Shown: positions 22,148 to 34,265, counted from the stretch's first letter. The stretch: 64,000 nucleotides of DNA from Scalesia atractyloides (GCA_947069175.1 CAMTDV010000003.1:82127978-82191977), one strand, 5' to 3'. Notes: generated by a model from the letters alone, not told the origin. Translations and numbers: made by a program.

Positions 22148-25100
22148 TGTCACACCCCGGATTCCAACCCCGAAATCCATACACCGGTGGGCCCGGGTGG
22201 GGAGTATCGTGACGTCAGTTGATAATCATCATAGTCAATTAAACACGGCACAGCGGAAGTCTTGGAGTAAACTTACTATTACAAACCGAATGTTCGAAAA
22301 TTCAAATTAATATACAAGCTTGTAATAGAAGATCCACAGGCGGATGATAAATTGTACATGGAAAGAATATAAAACAGACTTTGGGCAGATTTAGGATTTG
22401 CAAGATCCTCTATCACTACCGAGCACTTCCGACATATTTTCGTATTGTACCTGCATATTAGTCTTTTGAAAATACGTCAGCTTTCGCTGGTAAATACACC
22501 CAACTGACTCATTTTGAAAACATTTTGAAAATGTTTTAAGTGCGTATCAGCAAAAAATCTTTTTAAAACTTGGGTTAATTGACCGTCCAACCTTGTTAAC
22601 AGATTTACATGTTTGTCATACATACGGGGCTCGGCACGAAAACCGAGACACAATTAACGTACACACCACTTTGGACTCACGAAGGAGTCAATTACTCCCA
22701 ACCTTGTGGGAATGCATAACTGAGCGTCTATCGGGTGTATGCCTACACCCGCGCTAAGGTCGTGGCCATTTCGATTGTAATGAGCCGAGGATATCCAGGA
22801 CACGGTAGTTAACCCCCGATGTTAATTATCAAACAAAACTGATTAAAACAGAATATGCGGATTGATTATCTCCGAATCGGAGTTCGATTGAATCCCATTT
22901 CCGACCAAGCGGTAATAATTTACCGTAACCCAAGCCCGTATAGGGGAAATAAGTCGAGAGTATTTACCTGAGCTAGTCTTCTTTAATTTTTTAATAACTC
23001 AGCCGTACACAAAAAGGACTAAGTGCAGATAGCATTTACCGGCAAGTCTCTAGTCTGGATTATGGCATAAACTAACCAATTAAATACTAACTGTCTTATT
23101 TAAGTCATAGACTTAGACCGACTAGCGTACTTGATCAAAACGTATGACGCTAGATTAAACGATGATTGGATAGAATGTAGTTTAATCCCAACAAGTACCT
23201 TGACTTGTTTAATATGGGTGAACTATTAATATTCTGGATTTTGAGACTTAAATGACAAGGTTAAACCCGTTTCGGTTAACTTCCGTAAAATAGTTACATA
23301 TACGTAACCGTGCACATATTAGCGATATCGGGTAACCGGATAAGTTATGGAAAAGTTATATATACCATTATACTTTAAATAAGTTAAAATATCAGTAGGA
23401 TATCAACTTGTATGCCCGTGAAGGTTTTAAAACGAAATTATGCCTCAAAAGGGCATTTTGGTAATTTTATACTCTAATAAAGGAACTTGAATATAATTTA
23501 ATGTTATAGTCATAAGTATTCTGGAAAAATACTTTATTTATGATATATTATCAGTAGGATGTCAATTATATGTGTAAATTATCTTTCACGACCAAACTAT
23601 GCACCGAATGGACATTTTGGTCATTTTACACATAGTTTATAAATTATTTGGGACTCTGAGTTTATAACATGTACCTACTGTAAATATGTTTAAAATAAGT
23701 TTTAAAATCAATAAGTAACAAGTCTTGGTCCATTAATATGGTTTGAAACCATACTATGCGCCGAAACGGTGCTTGTGTCGTAATATGACGTCTTTAAGCG
23801 ATGTTTAATGAAAACTAACCTTAGGTCAGATCAAAATGTTTAAAATATGATATTTAATGTAACATATCAGTAGGTAAATGATTTTTCTTGAAAAGATTTG
23901 ATTAAAACTATTTTATAAGCCACAGGGGCTAAAATCGTCAATTATCAACATAGTTTAAGGATTTGCTTGAAAACTCAGTTTATAACTTGGTTTAACATTC
24001 CAAATAATCCTACTTATAATATTACATTAGTAGGAAACTAATTTTCAAGTTCATTATCATTTAAAACCTTGTTTATGTAAAAAGGGCATTTTGGTCAAAG
24101 ATGGCATAATTATGAAACTTGCGCATAAACTTGGATTCTGATTATGATCATGTAATATAACCTTAGAGGGTTACGCTACATTATATTATGATCATAATGA
24201 AACTTTAGATCAGTAGGTAACTAATCTAAATCGGGTCAGAATCGAAAGCCAAAGCAGAAGTCAAACTTCACGACTTTCGGTTGCGAACGACCCTAGAACT
24301 GAAATTGACGAGCCGAACAGGTTCTCACATGTTCTAATAATTATTAACAACATGTTTAAGTGTCAAAACATGTTTTGTAACATATATAAGATCAATTTAT
24401 GATTTTTCCAAAAAATAGCCTATTTGACCTTTTATTTTCATAACTTTGACCCGTCAATTGGTCTAGCAAACGTGATCTTCGGAGGTGCCCTTTATAGGGA
24501 TTAACACCTACCTTATTACGATCACTTAGCCATGTTCATTTCGAACAATGGCTGGACCATAATGGTCTTAACCGAAAGTCATTTTATTAAAACGCTTGAC
24601 TTTTGGCTATAAAAGCCTATAAACGAAATGCACAAAGAAAGAACACTTACCAGTGATTCCTAGATGCAAAAGAACTATGTTGGATTGCTCCTTTTAGTTA
24701 GGAACTTCCAGAGGAGGGAGAAGAGTGAATGAGAAAGGTGCAAGTTGAAATGGTGAACTTAAGCACCTAGTTATAGTTTGAGAGCTCAAAGAAGGTGAAG
24801 CCAGGTGTTTAGGGGTGTAAGAAGAAGCTTACAAGTTTCCCAAAACGTGGCATAGCAGTTTAGAGAAGCCATGGTTTCGAATTAATGGTTTTGGAGTTTT
24901 GCTTGGTCTCCAAACAAAACTTTCTGCTGCAGAGCCTTTCTCGCGCCCCGCGAGAGACCCAGGCATGGTCTGTCGCGGCCCGGGACCGCCCCTTGGCCAG
25001 TTTCAACTTTTGACACTTTATCCCCTTAACTTATAAAAGCTTATAAAAACCTTTTTAAACACATTTTTGGCACTTTTAGCCCTCCGTAGCCAATACTTGG

Positions 25101-25552
25101 CATACCCGGGATTATGCCCGGACATTGTCGAGCTCTCGGTTCGTTAAAAGGTCACTCAGATGTATAAATTAACATGTTGACACTTTTAATCCCTCCATTA
25201 TTCAACTTTCACATATTTACAAAATTGAACTCTCTCGTCCAACAAATGGCATGTATAAGAGTTTAGGACTCCACAAAGGATCACTCAGAGGCTTATGGTA
25301 AGCATGTTGATTCCGATGTCACTCAGAGGTTGGGTATGTTGACATATTAGTCACTCAGAAGCCAAATTTTAAGCATGTTGACATATCAGTCACTCAGAGG
25401 CTGTTATTTATGCATGTTGACATCGGATCTTCACTCAGAGGCTCAGATTGAGCATGTTGACGCCTTTAGTCCTTACTGGTCTTTAAAAGACTATATTTAA
25501 AAATACAATACGTGTCACTATACTATTGGATACGATTTTACAGAGTGTTACA
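22148..25552 (-). repeat. Gypsy element LTR, 5-prime copy (right)
   Basis: The 3405-bp copy runs from tgtcacaccccgg to cagagtgttaca. It aligns with the left LTR from end to end, with several differences per few hundred bases, many of them C/T or G/A. It carries the same motif array at 25150-25462. As the 5-prime LTR it would provide the promoter for the element, but its TATA box is changed (24767-24776 reads CTATAACTAG on the minus strand). Confidence 0.95.
24767..24776 (-). promoter_or_regulatory. Altered TATA box in the promoter LTR
   Basis: The minus strand reads CTATAACTAG where the other three related LTRs in the window have TATAAATA. One base differs from the left LTR. This is the copy that would have to start full-length transcripts. 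Confidence 0.6.
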
Positions 25553-26040
25553 AAGTAAAAGTCAGTTTTTTGACTTTCGGCTAATAACTAGCCTAGGAAT
25601 GGAAAAAGAACTAAGGAGAACACTTACAAGTGTTCAAGGGAAGTATAGACTTCAGGTAGGAGGCCTCTTTTGAGGATAAGCAACTCCAAAGATAGAGAGA
25701 AAGAATATTGAAGGTGCAAGTTGAATGGTGTACTTGATCACCTATTTATACTAAGATTCAAGCCCTTAAATCTTGCCAAGTGTCTCCTAAGGTGTTAAGG
25801 AGCAGATTAGTGGCATCCCAGGTGCCTCAAGAAGGAGCAAGGTGGCCAAATTCGCGAGCTAGCTAGGTGTCCAAAACTGCAGCTGCCAGCTGCTGAGAAT
25901 CTGCCAGCGACACCCCTTATGGACCGTAAGGGGTTGTTTACGGTCCGTAATGCGCCCCCACATATTATTTGAATGCCTTACGGACCGTACGGCTATAGTT
26001 TGCGGTTCGTAAGGGACCATCAAAAGCAAAAAATTATTAT
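25553..26040 (-). mobile_element. Older gypsy-type LTR, right portion
   Basis: The sequence resumes the LTR that ended at 11685. It has gactttcggctaataac and gagaacacttacaagtg, followed by a downstream TATA box (cctatttatac; TATAAATAGG on the minus strand, 25741-25750), all in the same order as in the inner LTR (14140-14320). Further on are inverted-repeat-rich GC segments, such as ccttatggaccgtaagggg and tacggtccgtaa (25915-26012). The end near 26040 is approximate; no partner LTR or internal domain is visible, so it may be a solo LTR. Confidence 0.55.
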
Positions 26041-26276
26041 ATAGTGAACATGACTAATTGTGACGAACTGAGGATGACACACTAGAAACCGAATGCGACT
26101 AACGTATCGGATGTAAACTACCGAACGTGATTATGTGAACTACAAAGGTGACTAATATCATATAAACTACTGAATGTCGCTAACAGTGTGTTATAATAAT
26201 TGTATGATGTATAGTTGTTATTTCACTAGTAAAATGTGCATTTGCCTTTTGTGCTGGTTAAGCTACGGACCTATTT
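26041..26276. other. Unassigned repeat-like sequence
   Basis: The stretch holds loosely repeated phrases (gaccgaactga-like, ctaccgaacgtg, actactgaatgtc). I see no gene or defined element. Confidence 0.3.
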
Positions 26277-26780
26277 AGGGGTGTTCAGAATTCGATTCAG
26301 ATCGAAAATTTTGAAATTCGACTCAACTCGATTCAGTTATTAAGAATTCGAATTCGAGTCCTATAAATCGAATACGAATTTATAATTTTAAATTCGTTTC
26401 AATACGAAATTCAAATTCAAATTCAAATTATACACATTTATTTATTATATTTATATATAATACAAATATATAATTTTCATTTACTCTATAGTATAAATTA
26501 AACTATAAATTTAATGTAAGTACTAGAATAGTCCATTTTCAAGCCCAAATAACCTATAACGAATTTATATATTTTAAATGAATTTGAATCAAAACGAATT
26601 TATCTAAATTTGATTTGAATTCGAATTTTTAATCGAATACGAATTGGTTTTTTAATTCGAATACGAATTCAAATCCATTTGACCAGCTTTTAATTGAATT
26701 CGAACTCAAGCAAAACAAATTATTTGAAAAATTCAATTCAAGTTATTCGAAAATTTTTATTCGATTCGATAAACACCCCA
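26277..26780. mobile_element. MITE with AGGGGTGTTCA ends, AATTCG-rich, copy 1
   Basis: The left end aggggtgttcagaattcg pairs with the inverted right end tggggtgtttatcgaatcg. The interior is strikingly rich in gaattcgaat-type palindromes. The element at 58904-59568 has the same ends and composition. No ORF is present. The superfamily is uncertain. Confidence 0.7.
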
Positions 26781-27082
26781 ACGCGTAGCTGAGAAGAATA
26801 ACAAAGATGGCTTGAGAGAATAAAAAAGTCAAGTGTTTTTTTAAACAAAATTAGTGAGATATTATATTTTATTTTGAGTATTTGTAAAGATGTAATATTT
26901 TTTTTCTTTTTAATGGAATGATGTTTTGTGATCTGATTATTGTATAAGTAACACATCAGCCTTTGACGAGTTGGAGTTTTACGCCTTTACTTTAAATATA
27001 TCAAATGCTAAAGATATTTTTGAATTAAACCACCTAAAAACAGATTTTTAGGAAATTTTTAAAGTTCATTTTATTTTTTTAG

Positions 27083-27865
27083 TAAATTGTGGTTTTAGTC
27101 CCTATGCTTTAGTGGTTATTGCTATATTTTACAAATTCCAAATGTTTTGCAATTTACATACTAAGGTTTCTATTTTATTACGGTTTTGATCCACCACACT
27201 AACTCCATCCAACTTATAATTAATTACTAAAAAAACATATGATGGCATAATGGTAATTAACAATAACTTATTTTAGTACGGTTTTGATTCACCATACTAA
27301 CTTCATCTCTTTAGATTTTTTTTTCTTTTTTTGTAAAGATCAAAAATACTTTTAATAAAGAAAATTAAAAAAAAATGAAAAAGCTGTATATATAGTAAAA
27401 CAAATTACCTAAATGCAAGATTCAAATATAAATGCAGAATTAAAAAAAATGCTCAAATCTCGAAACTTTTTTTTTGTCAGTACAATGTTTATAAATTCGA
27501 GTTGTCCAATTTATGAACAAGAGAGTAAATGTCATGAACACAACCGAATAATTTGAATTTGTCATTTAACTCTATATAAAAAATTAAAAGGAATTTGGCG
27601 TTGGAGAAAAATATTTTAAAACATCAAAATACATAACTATAAATACAAGGCACCCACATCAACATTTTCTTTACCAGACTAATTGTATTAAAATTGCTAT
27701 ATTTTAAAACAACCTTCTACTTAGCACAAGTAATTAATTATAAGTTGGATAGAGTTAGTGTGTGGACCAAAATCACAATAAAATAAAAACCTTTGTATAT
27801 AAATTGCAAAACATTTTGGTTTTGTAAAATATAGCAATAACTACCAAACCATTTTTATTCTATAA
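27083..27865. mobile_element. Terminal-inverted-repeat element, MULE-like
   Basis: Positions 27083-27228 (gtggttttagtccctatgc, tagtggttattgctatat, gatccaccacactaactcc) are the inverse of 27729-27860. A related single end, gagtaaattacggttttggt, lies at 35265 in the other arm of the large palindrome. Ends that begin GAGTAAATT with long inverted repeats also mark the Pack-MULE at 36805, so I assign it to the same group. The interior is AT-rich and non-coding. Confidence 0.55.
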
Positions 27866-28842
27866 ATTAATGAATCTATATAACTTTTCTTTTCATGCTT
27901 TGCAAACCATATACGTAATTATTTAACTCGTATAGTACACGAAACTATAACCTAACATTATAAAATGAATGACTCAATTTGTATGACTCGTGTTTTATTA
28001 TCAAAAATGACTTATATAGTTATTAGTAGATAAAAATGTATTAAAATACATAATTAGACTACTTTAAACAAATAATGACCTTGGTATTTAAGAATACTCG
28101 ATCTTTAAGATCACATAGTGTGGGAGGGTATGAAGAATGGGCATGAAACGCTATGTGGCAACCAAGTCAGCATTGTGGTGTAGAGAAAAACACGGGATGG
28201 GACATGGCGTGGAAGAGGGAAAAAATTAAAAAAAATAAATAAACATCAACCAATCAAAACAAATCTAAACTACATCCATCAATCAAGAGCCTCTACCTCA
28301 CACACACAACTGCCCCCATGTTGGTTGGATTCCTCCCGCTCCTTCCACCACACCAGCCACAACACCGTCTACGGGGTGGTGTTCCGGCGTGATTGTGGCT
28401 TCCACTCCCTTTTCAACACCCACACCGTATGGTTTAAATGAAATGTTAGGTCTATTCTCACTTTTATTTCATTTTTTTTCTTTTACTAGCAATAAAACAT
28501 CAATTATATTCATAACAATATAACAATATAGTAGCCACTTTAGCAAAAAGCTAGAGAACCAGAATACGAATATTGAGATGTACACAAACATATCAAAGTT
28601 AGATCGTCCCTTCCAATCTTATAAATGAAATTTTACTCTTACCATTAATCTAAAGGAACACGCATACCCTAATATCTTCTATAATAACTTTTTAAGATCT
28701 ATGAAAACATTATTGAAGATTTTGTCATTTTTCTCTCTAAATAAGCCGCAATGTAGACAGCCCGACAATCCAATAGCTTGCATCATTTTCTTGTTTTTTT
28801 TTTTTTGTCTCCAATCAATTATGAACAAACTTGTAAGGCTAC
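27640..28842 (+). repeat. Left arm of a large inverted duplication
   Basis: Read inverted, this arm matches 34260-35522 over about 1.2 kb with small indels. Shared landmarks: tttaccagactaattgta, the MITE at 28118, aaaacatcaattatattcat, and finally tatgaacaaacttgtaaggc. Inside lie no genes. The arms end at the Harbinger termini (ggctac). Confidence 0.9.
28118..28426. mobile_element. MITE within the left arm
   Basis: A GC-richer block opens gtgtgggagggtatgaag and closes with the inverted equivalent (tcaacacccacacc). The same block is present at 34675-34988 in the other arm, showing that it was there before the arms were duplicated. No ORF. Confidence 0.5.
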
Positions 28843-30654
28843 TCGGTGTGGGCCTGGCCCGACGACGCCCTCAACAGCATTTTCAAAGGGCCGACAGCGT
28901 CGAGACCATCTCCTCCGAGACGTTGAGAAACGGGCGGTAAAAGACAAAAACATAGCCGTTGGTAAAAAAAAAATTCAATACCACTTTATAAATATATATA
29001 ATCTTTATTCGCCCACTTTTAACCCAAATTTTTTCAATCTCTCTCAATTTTTTATACACAACCATATTTTTTTTAAAAATATAGGCATGTCATCTTCTTC
29101 TTCATCATGGTGTTCATCATCTTCCGGTGAGGGCGTATTATTTTTTTGCGAACTTCATTACAAACGCAACACATATGATCACGGAGGAGGAGGAGGAGGA
29201 AGAGGAAGAAACATCGTCACAACCGCAAACTAGGAAGACCGCCTTAAATCGACACCGAGAACATATTTAATTTTTAGTCTATCTTTTTTAATTTAAATAA
29301 TGTATTTAATTTTTTAGTGTATCTTTATTTTGGTGTATTTTTCTAATTTTTATATTTTTTTAGTGTTAATAATGAATTTAATTTATTTTTCGTTGTTAAT
29401 ATTTAACTGGGCATGATAGTTTAATGGCCGATTACTTTGCCGATGAACCTGTGTACACGGACGAGATGTTTAGACGTCGGTTCCGAATGTGTCGTCGACT
29501 ATTATTACGTATAGCAGACGTCCTGGCGCAGTTTGATTCGTTTCACACTTCGATACGACGCCAGGGGTCGTAGGGGACTCACCACTTTACAGAAATGTAC
29601 CGCGGCCATTCGCCTACTCGCATACAGGACTGCAACCGATTCGTTGGACCAGTATTTAAGGATGTCCAAAAGAACTTCATGTGAATGTTTGCACAGGTTT
29701 TGCGAATGGATGGATTTAGTTTTATAACAAGAAATATCTGCGGAAACCAAACGCAAACGACGTCCAACAATTATATCAAGCGCACGGAGAGAGAGAAATG
29801 GTTTTCCGGGAATGCTCTAAAGCATTGATTGCATGCACTGGCCCTGGCAGAACTGTCCTACAGCCTTGCAAAGTCAATATACTCGGGGCGATCATGGTCA
29901 TCCAACTATAATACTAGAGGCTGTTGCATCACAGGATCTCTAGATTTGGCATGCCTTTTTGGTATGCCTGGTTCACTCAACGACCTTGACATCATCTACC
30001 AGTCACAGATATTTGACGACGTAATCGCAGGAACAGGTACAGACACAAGTTTTACAGTTTCGAGAGTGGAATACAAGCGCGGTTACTACCTTGTAGATGG
30101 AATATACCCAACGTACTCTACAATCGTTAAAACTATTCCGCACCAGTCAGACGATAAAAGAAAGAAATTTGCCAAGTTTCAAGAGGGAGCGAGAAAAGAT
30201 ATTGAACAGTGTTTTGGGGTTCTACAAAAAAGTGGCATATCATTGAATATCCAGCACGTTCTTTTACACCACATAGGTTGCGATACATTATGTATGCTTG
30301 TATCTTGCTGCATAACATGATCATCGAAGACGAAGGTAGAGCGAGTTGTGACTACGACGAAAACGCGTTTAACGGGAATTCTGTTACAGTAAACGGATTC
30401 TCTCTACGTAACAAGTACACACATCACAACCTATAAACGAATTTGGTGGACTACATTTGAAACAACACATAAAACGAACCCAACAACGATATGCCGGATG
30501 AAGATTAGTAGTTTTTTAAATTTTTTTAAGATTAGGTTAGTTTTTATAAATGTAATGTTAGAATTAATATTTATTTTAGAGTTTTTTCATTTTTTTAATA
30601 TTAGGATGGTTTTTTTTAATGCAATGTTTGAATTATTATTTAATTTAGAGTTTA

Positions 30655-30711
<57 letters not shown>

Positions 30712-30765
30712 CATATTTAATTTTAGTTATATATATATATATATGTATATATATTGCATATTTCA
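28837..30765 (+). pseudogene. PIF/Harbinger transposase pseudogene, copy A
   Basis: The left terminus ggctactcggtgtggg follows a TAA, the typical target. A likely N-terminus starts at 29087 with a serine run and an acidic Glu tract that is out of frame. After an intron-like AT-rich gap, the second part (from about 29412) reads YFADEPVYTDEMFRRRFRM, RRGLTTLQKCTAAIR, YLRMSKRTSCECLHRFCEW, then GMPGSLNDL, YYLVDGIYPTYSTIVKT, AKFQEGARKDIEQCFGVLQ and MYACILLHNMIIEDEGR. These are the helix and DDE segments of the plant HARBI1/ALP1-like nuclease. At least four frame breaks (stop near 29570, shifts near 29235, 29735 and 30228) disable it. Its right end is lost at about 30765. Confidence 0.88.
30658..30752. 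repeat. (TA)n microsatellite
   Basis: Pure AT dinucleotides at 30658-30706 with a second shorter run to about 30752, in the 3-prime untranslated part of Harbinger copy A. Copy B has matching runs at 34020-34100. Confidence 0.97.
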
Positions 30766-30780
30766 GGTTAGTTTGTAAGG

Positions 30781-31868
30781 CACGTGCCAATATAGTTTTG
30801 GTCATAGCATAACTTTAATTTTTGTATTTTATCTTTCGATTGATATATCGAATACTGATACTGTACTAATACCATAATCATGAATCAAATCGATACCGAC
30901 CTAATATCCGCCGCAACGCATGATCTTTTTCATTATGAAGAGCTAGCTTTGATATGGTTGAATCATCGATCGATCAAATATCACTTATCTATAGTGACTC
31001 ACTATTTGTATCTGTTTAGATAAGTTATGAAATTAGTTTATAGACGCTTAAGAACTTTTTTGCATTAATTAGAAACGGCCATATATGTGTGTACAATTAT
31101 AGGGGGTGAAGGAACCATTTTGATTTGAATTCATCCAAAAAAACATAGGTTTATATAATATACATGATAAAAATGTTTTACGCGAAGTTTTGTTGTAATA
31201 ATGGTTATGTAGCTCCTTAGTCACGTAACTCCTAGCTACAATAATCATTTCTTCCTGATATGGTTGTAGATTTGTAGGAGTATATCACATAGAAAAAGAA
31301 AAATGATTGTAGATTTGTAGGGGTATATCACATAAAATATCGTTACATGATTTTCTCATCATCAAATGCTTATTTTATTCCTTGTTTTTTTTTTTTTTGA
31401 ACTTTGATCATATTTGTTTAAGGTTCTTATTTTATTTGCAAATTTTAAGAATTTAGGCGTGACATATTAGGCAAGCAAAAATTTTATCACAAATCACAGG
31501 TATTGAGATATTAAGTAATAATGAATATCCAACATTCCCAACTCAGATAACACTTATGTATTATGACGCATTGATTATGAATAAGAAGAGAAATAAACAC
31601 TTAAGTATGTTTATTTTAAAACGAGTAACTTTATGAGAATCTTCACAAATAAAGTTGTAAGCTCCTCATTTGTAAATTGAAATTATAGTTGTTATAATAA
31701 ATTAGTTATAACTAGTTATATTCCTTCACGTGTTACGACGGGTATTAGGTCGGTATCAATTTGATTCATTATTATGGTATCAATACAGTATCAGCATTCG
31801 ATATATCAATCAAAAGATAAAACACAAAAAATAAAGTTATGCTATGACCAAAACTATATTGGCACATG
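30781..31868. repeat. Head-to-head inverted copies of a dispersed repeat
   Basis: Positions 30781-30919 are the inverse of 31731-31868: both contain tatattggcac..., gctatgacca, gatatatcgaat-type and taggtcggtatc. The inner edges carry the ccgcaacgc / gttacgacggg motif that marks heads of this family elsewhere (45127, 51905, 42910). Between them is an 810-bp spacer that is also present at 44212-45120. The arrangement could be a foldback element or two opposed copies. Confidence 0.7.
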
Positions 31869-32240
31869 TTTAACTTCGGTTGAAAAACCATAAAATGAAT
31901 ATTAGTAACGGATCCAATAGGACTGGTATGGCCGTTGTTTGGACAAACTTGACAAGGCATCAATGTTGCTAAAAATATCTTCAGGCACATAAAATTTTCA
32001 CTAAGCGTTATTAAAGTTGTCAGAAAATACTACTTCGGTTCGTCACAACAAATAACAAAAAACACAATTATATTTGACTCGTCTGGTTTGATCAAAACTT
32101 TTATTGAAGCGTAGATAAAAGTAAAAATGCCACAACGGTATATTCGAAATTTTAGAATACATAGCACTACATTATTAGAATAACGTAAAGGTAAAACGAT
32201 ATGGATTCAAAAAAAAGTGAGGTGATTTTAATAAGACTAC
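30925..32240 (+). repeat. Repeat paralogous to 44212-45396 plus 50408-50650
   Basis: Landmarks shared in the same order: ctttttcattatgaagagc, aaacggccatatatgtg, gtagatttgtag, ggtattgagatattaag, aaaatgaatatyagtaacgg, cttcaggcacataaaatttt and ttattgaagcgtagata. Compared with the second copy, this one lacks the 102-bp segment 44868-44969 and the 5 kb insertion at 45397. No intact ORF is present. Confidence 0.88.
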
Positions 32241-32589
32241 TTGTTCATGAACACATATGACACTTAAGACTGATTATGTATGTGTGGTGTTGGTTTAGTA
32301 GTTCGGATCATATCAGTTTTTATCAACTCACATAAATGTCAAATATTTTTGAAGGGTCGGCCACTTATATCTAAACTATTTTGTACCACTAAAACCATGG
32401 AACTGGATATTTCTTGTTGAAAGTAGCTAATATACAAATGAAACCGGTACGCTACACAAATCATTAAACTAATACTATTATGAAATTGTTATAAAATAGT
32501 CCACCCCATTTCTCCAAGGTATTCTTTCTAACAAACATGACAATGTCAAAACCCACCCAACCCTCTCGAGATACATCGATGAAGTCTAT

Positions 32590-32953
32590 GAGTTGTTTGA
32601 TAAAAGTAGTTGGTGGCTGGCTGGTGACTGATAGCATTTTAGATATATTTAGATATTTGGAGAGTAGCTGGAACTTTTAATAAAATGTATAAAATGACCA
32701 AAATAACATAACTAAAAAATTTATTATCTTTAGAGGTTAAAATAGTCAGTTTTTTCCTAAAAGCTTGTAGCTTCTTCTAAACGCTACCAGTAGGAGCGTT
32801 TAACCAAAAGCTTCAATCTCCTAACCTAAAGCTTCAATCTCCTAACCTAAAGCTTCAAGCTCCTTCAACCAAACAAGGCTTTTTTATTGAGCATTAGCTT
32901 TTTCTTAAAAGGCTAAAGCTAGAAACTTTTAAAAGTTTCATGCCAAACATACC
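32590..32953. mobile_element. hAT-like MITE with internal 21-bp repeats
   Basis: The left end atgagttgtttgataaaagt pairs with the inverted right end gggtatgtttggcatgaaac. At 32808-32862 the unit aaagcttcaatctcctaacct is repeated two to three times. Such TGTTTGG ends are typical of plant hAT MITEs; a target duplication was not identified. Confidence 0.5.
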
Positions 32954-33261
32954 CAATGATGTTTAGGTATGTAGTGCAAGCTTATTCATTTTATGTTTTG
33001 CTTTGTGTGGTTAGAAGTTGGTTCGGTTATGATATATGATTAAGGGTACGATTTGGATTGGAGGTTTTGTTTGAGATGCAAGTGTTCGAAAGATTTAGCA
33101 TGTGTGTGCCGTTTGTTTGTATGAGTGTAATGAATTCGTCATGTATGATTTGTCATATAATTTTTTTATTGGACGCAATACCACCAGTCAATCAATCAAT
33201 CATACTTAGTATAATCACACTCATAGCCAGGCTATTAGTAGGGCCTGGGAAGGGTGAGATG

Positions 33262-34019
33262 TTGCGTCAGAGGATCTCTTGATTTGGCATGCCTTTCTTG
33301 GTCTGACTGGTTCACTCAACGACCTTAACATCATCTACCAGTCATAGATATTTGACGATGTAATCGCAGGAACAGGTCCAGGCACAAGTTTTACAGTTTC
33401 GAGGGTGGAATACAGGCACGGTTACTACCTTGCAGATGGAATATACCCAACATACTCTACAATCGTTAAAACTATTCCGCACGCGACAGACGATAAAAGA
33501 AAGAAATTCGCCAAGTTTCAAGAGGGGGCGAGAAAGATATTGAACGGTGTTTTGGGGTTCTACAAAAAATGGCATATCATTGAATATCCAGCACGTTCTT
33601 TTACACCACATAGGTTGTGATACATTATGTATGCTTGTATCTTGCTGCATAACATGATCATCGAAGACGAAGGTAGAGCGATTTGTGACTACGACGAAAA
33701 CGCGTTTAACGGGAATTCTGTTACAGTGAGTGCAGAACAACAAGATTTAAACGGATTCTCTCTACGTAACGAGTACACACATCACAACCTAGAAGTGGAC
33801 TTGGTGGACTACATTTGGAACAACACACAAAACGAACCTAACGACGACATGCCGGATGAAGACTAGTAGTTTTTTAATTTTTTTAAGATTAGGTTGGTTT
33901 TTATAATGTAATGTTAGAATTAATATTTATTTTAGAGTTTTTTTTAAATTTATTAATATTAGGTTGGTTTTTTAATGTAATGTTTGAATTAATATTTAAT
34001 TTAGAGTTTACTTTTTTAG

Positions 34020-34057
<38 letters not shown>

Positions 34058-34265
34058 CATATTTAACTTTAGTTATATATGTATATATATAAATATATAT
34101 ATTGCATATTTAATTTGCCAAAATTAAAAAAATAAATTAATTAACTAGATGGGGTAATGTCATCACCCATTTCCTTGGTTACATCTTTGGAGGAGCATTC
34201 TCCCAGTACTATGACGTGGCGCTGACGTAAGGGTCGTCCTCGAGGACCATCACCCATACGTAGCC
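33262..34265 (+). pseudogene. PIF/Harbinger transposase pseudogene, copy B (3-prime half)
   Basis: The homology with copy A begins abruptly at 33262 in the DDE domain. A single frame from 33405 to 33866 carries YYLADGIYPTYSTIVKT, DDKRKKFAKFQEGAR, a shifted stretch, KWHIIEYPARSFTPHRL, MYACILLHNMIIEDEGR, and the complete tail ending NNTQNEPNDDMPDED. It is broken by TGA at 33618-33620, where copy A has CGA (Arg). This copy keeps SAEQQDL, which copy A lost. The 3-prime region continues through AT repeats to a right terminus ending cccatacgtagcc at 34265, next to TTA. Transposase of this type cuts at 3-bp TTA/TAA targets. Confidence 0.87.
34020..34100. repeat. (TA)n microsatellite
   Basis: Two AT runs (34020-34054 and about 34073-34100) in the 3-prime region of Harbinger copy B. 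Confidence 0.95.

Larger units (their letters stand above)
11686..25552 (-). mobile_element. Full-length Ty3/gypsy LTR retrotransposon, inactive
   Basis: The element is 13,867 bp, transcribed leftward. LTRs of 3407 and 3405 bp with TG...CA ends bracket, in sense order: a tRNA-iMet primer site, a proline-rich ORF0, a leader with a 67-bp repeat array, gag with a zinc knuckle, protease, reverse transcriptase, RNase H, integrase, a chromodomain-like tail and a polypurine tract. The PR-RT-RH-IN order is Ty3/gypsy; the tail and the long LTRs suggest a chromovirus of the Tekay (Del) type, which is an inference. Flanking 5-mers are AAGCA and AAGTA, a target duplication with one change. Several stops, at least three frameshifts and changed catalytic residues make it non-autonomous. 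It inserted into an older LTR. Confidence 0.93.

Noticed and set aside
28701..28940. Frame repeated at 34141-34398 on the other strand, as a gene pair
   Set aside because: The similarity comes from the inverted duplication of non-coding arm sequence; the frames end differently and lack protein-like conservation.
30498..30812. 104-codon frame rich in Ile and Tyr
   Set aside because: Runs through a TA microsatellite in the 3-prime region of a transposase pseudogene.
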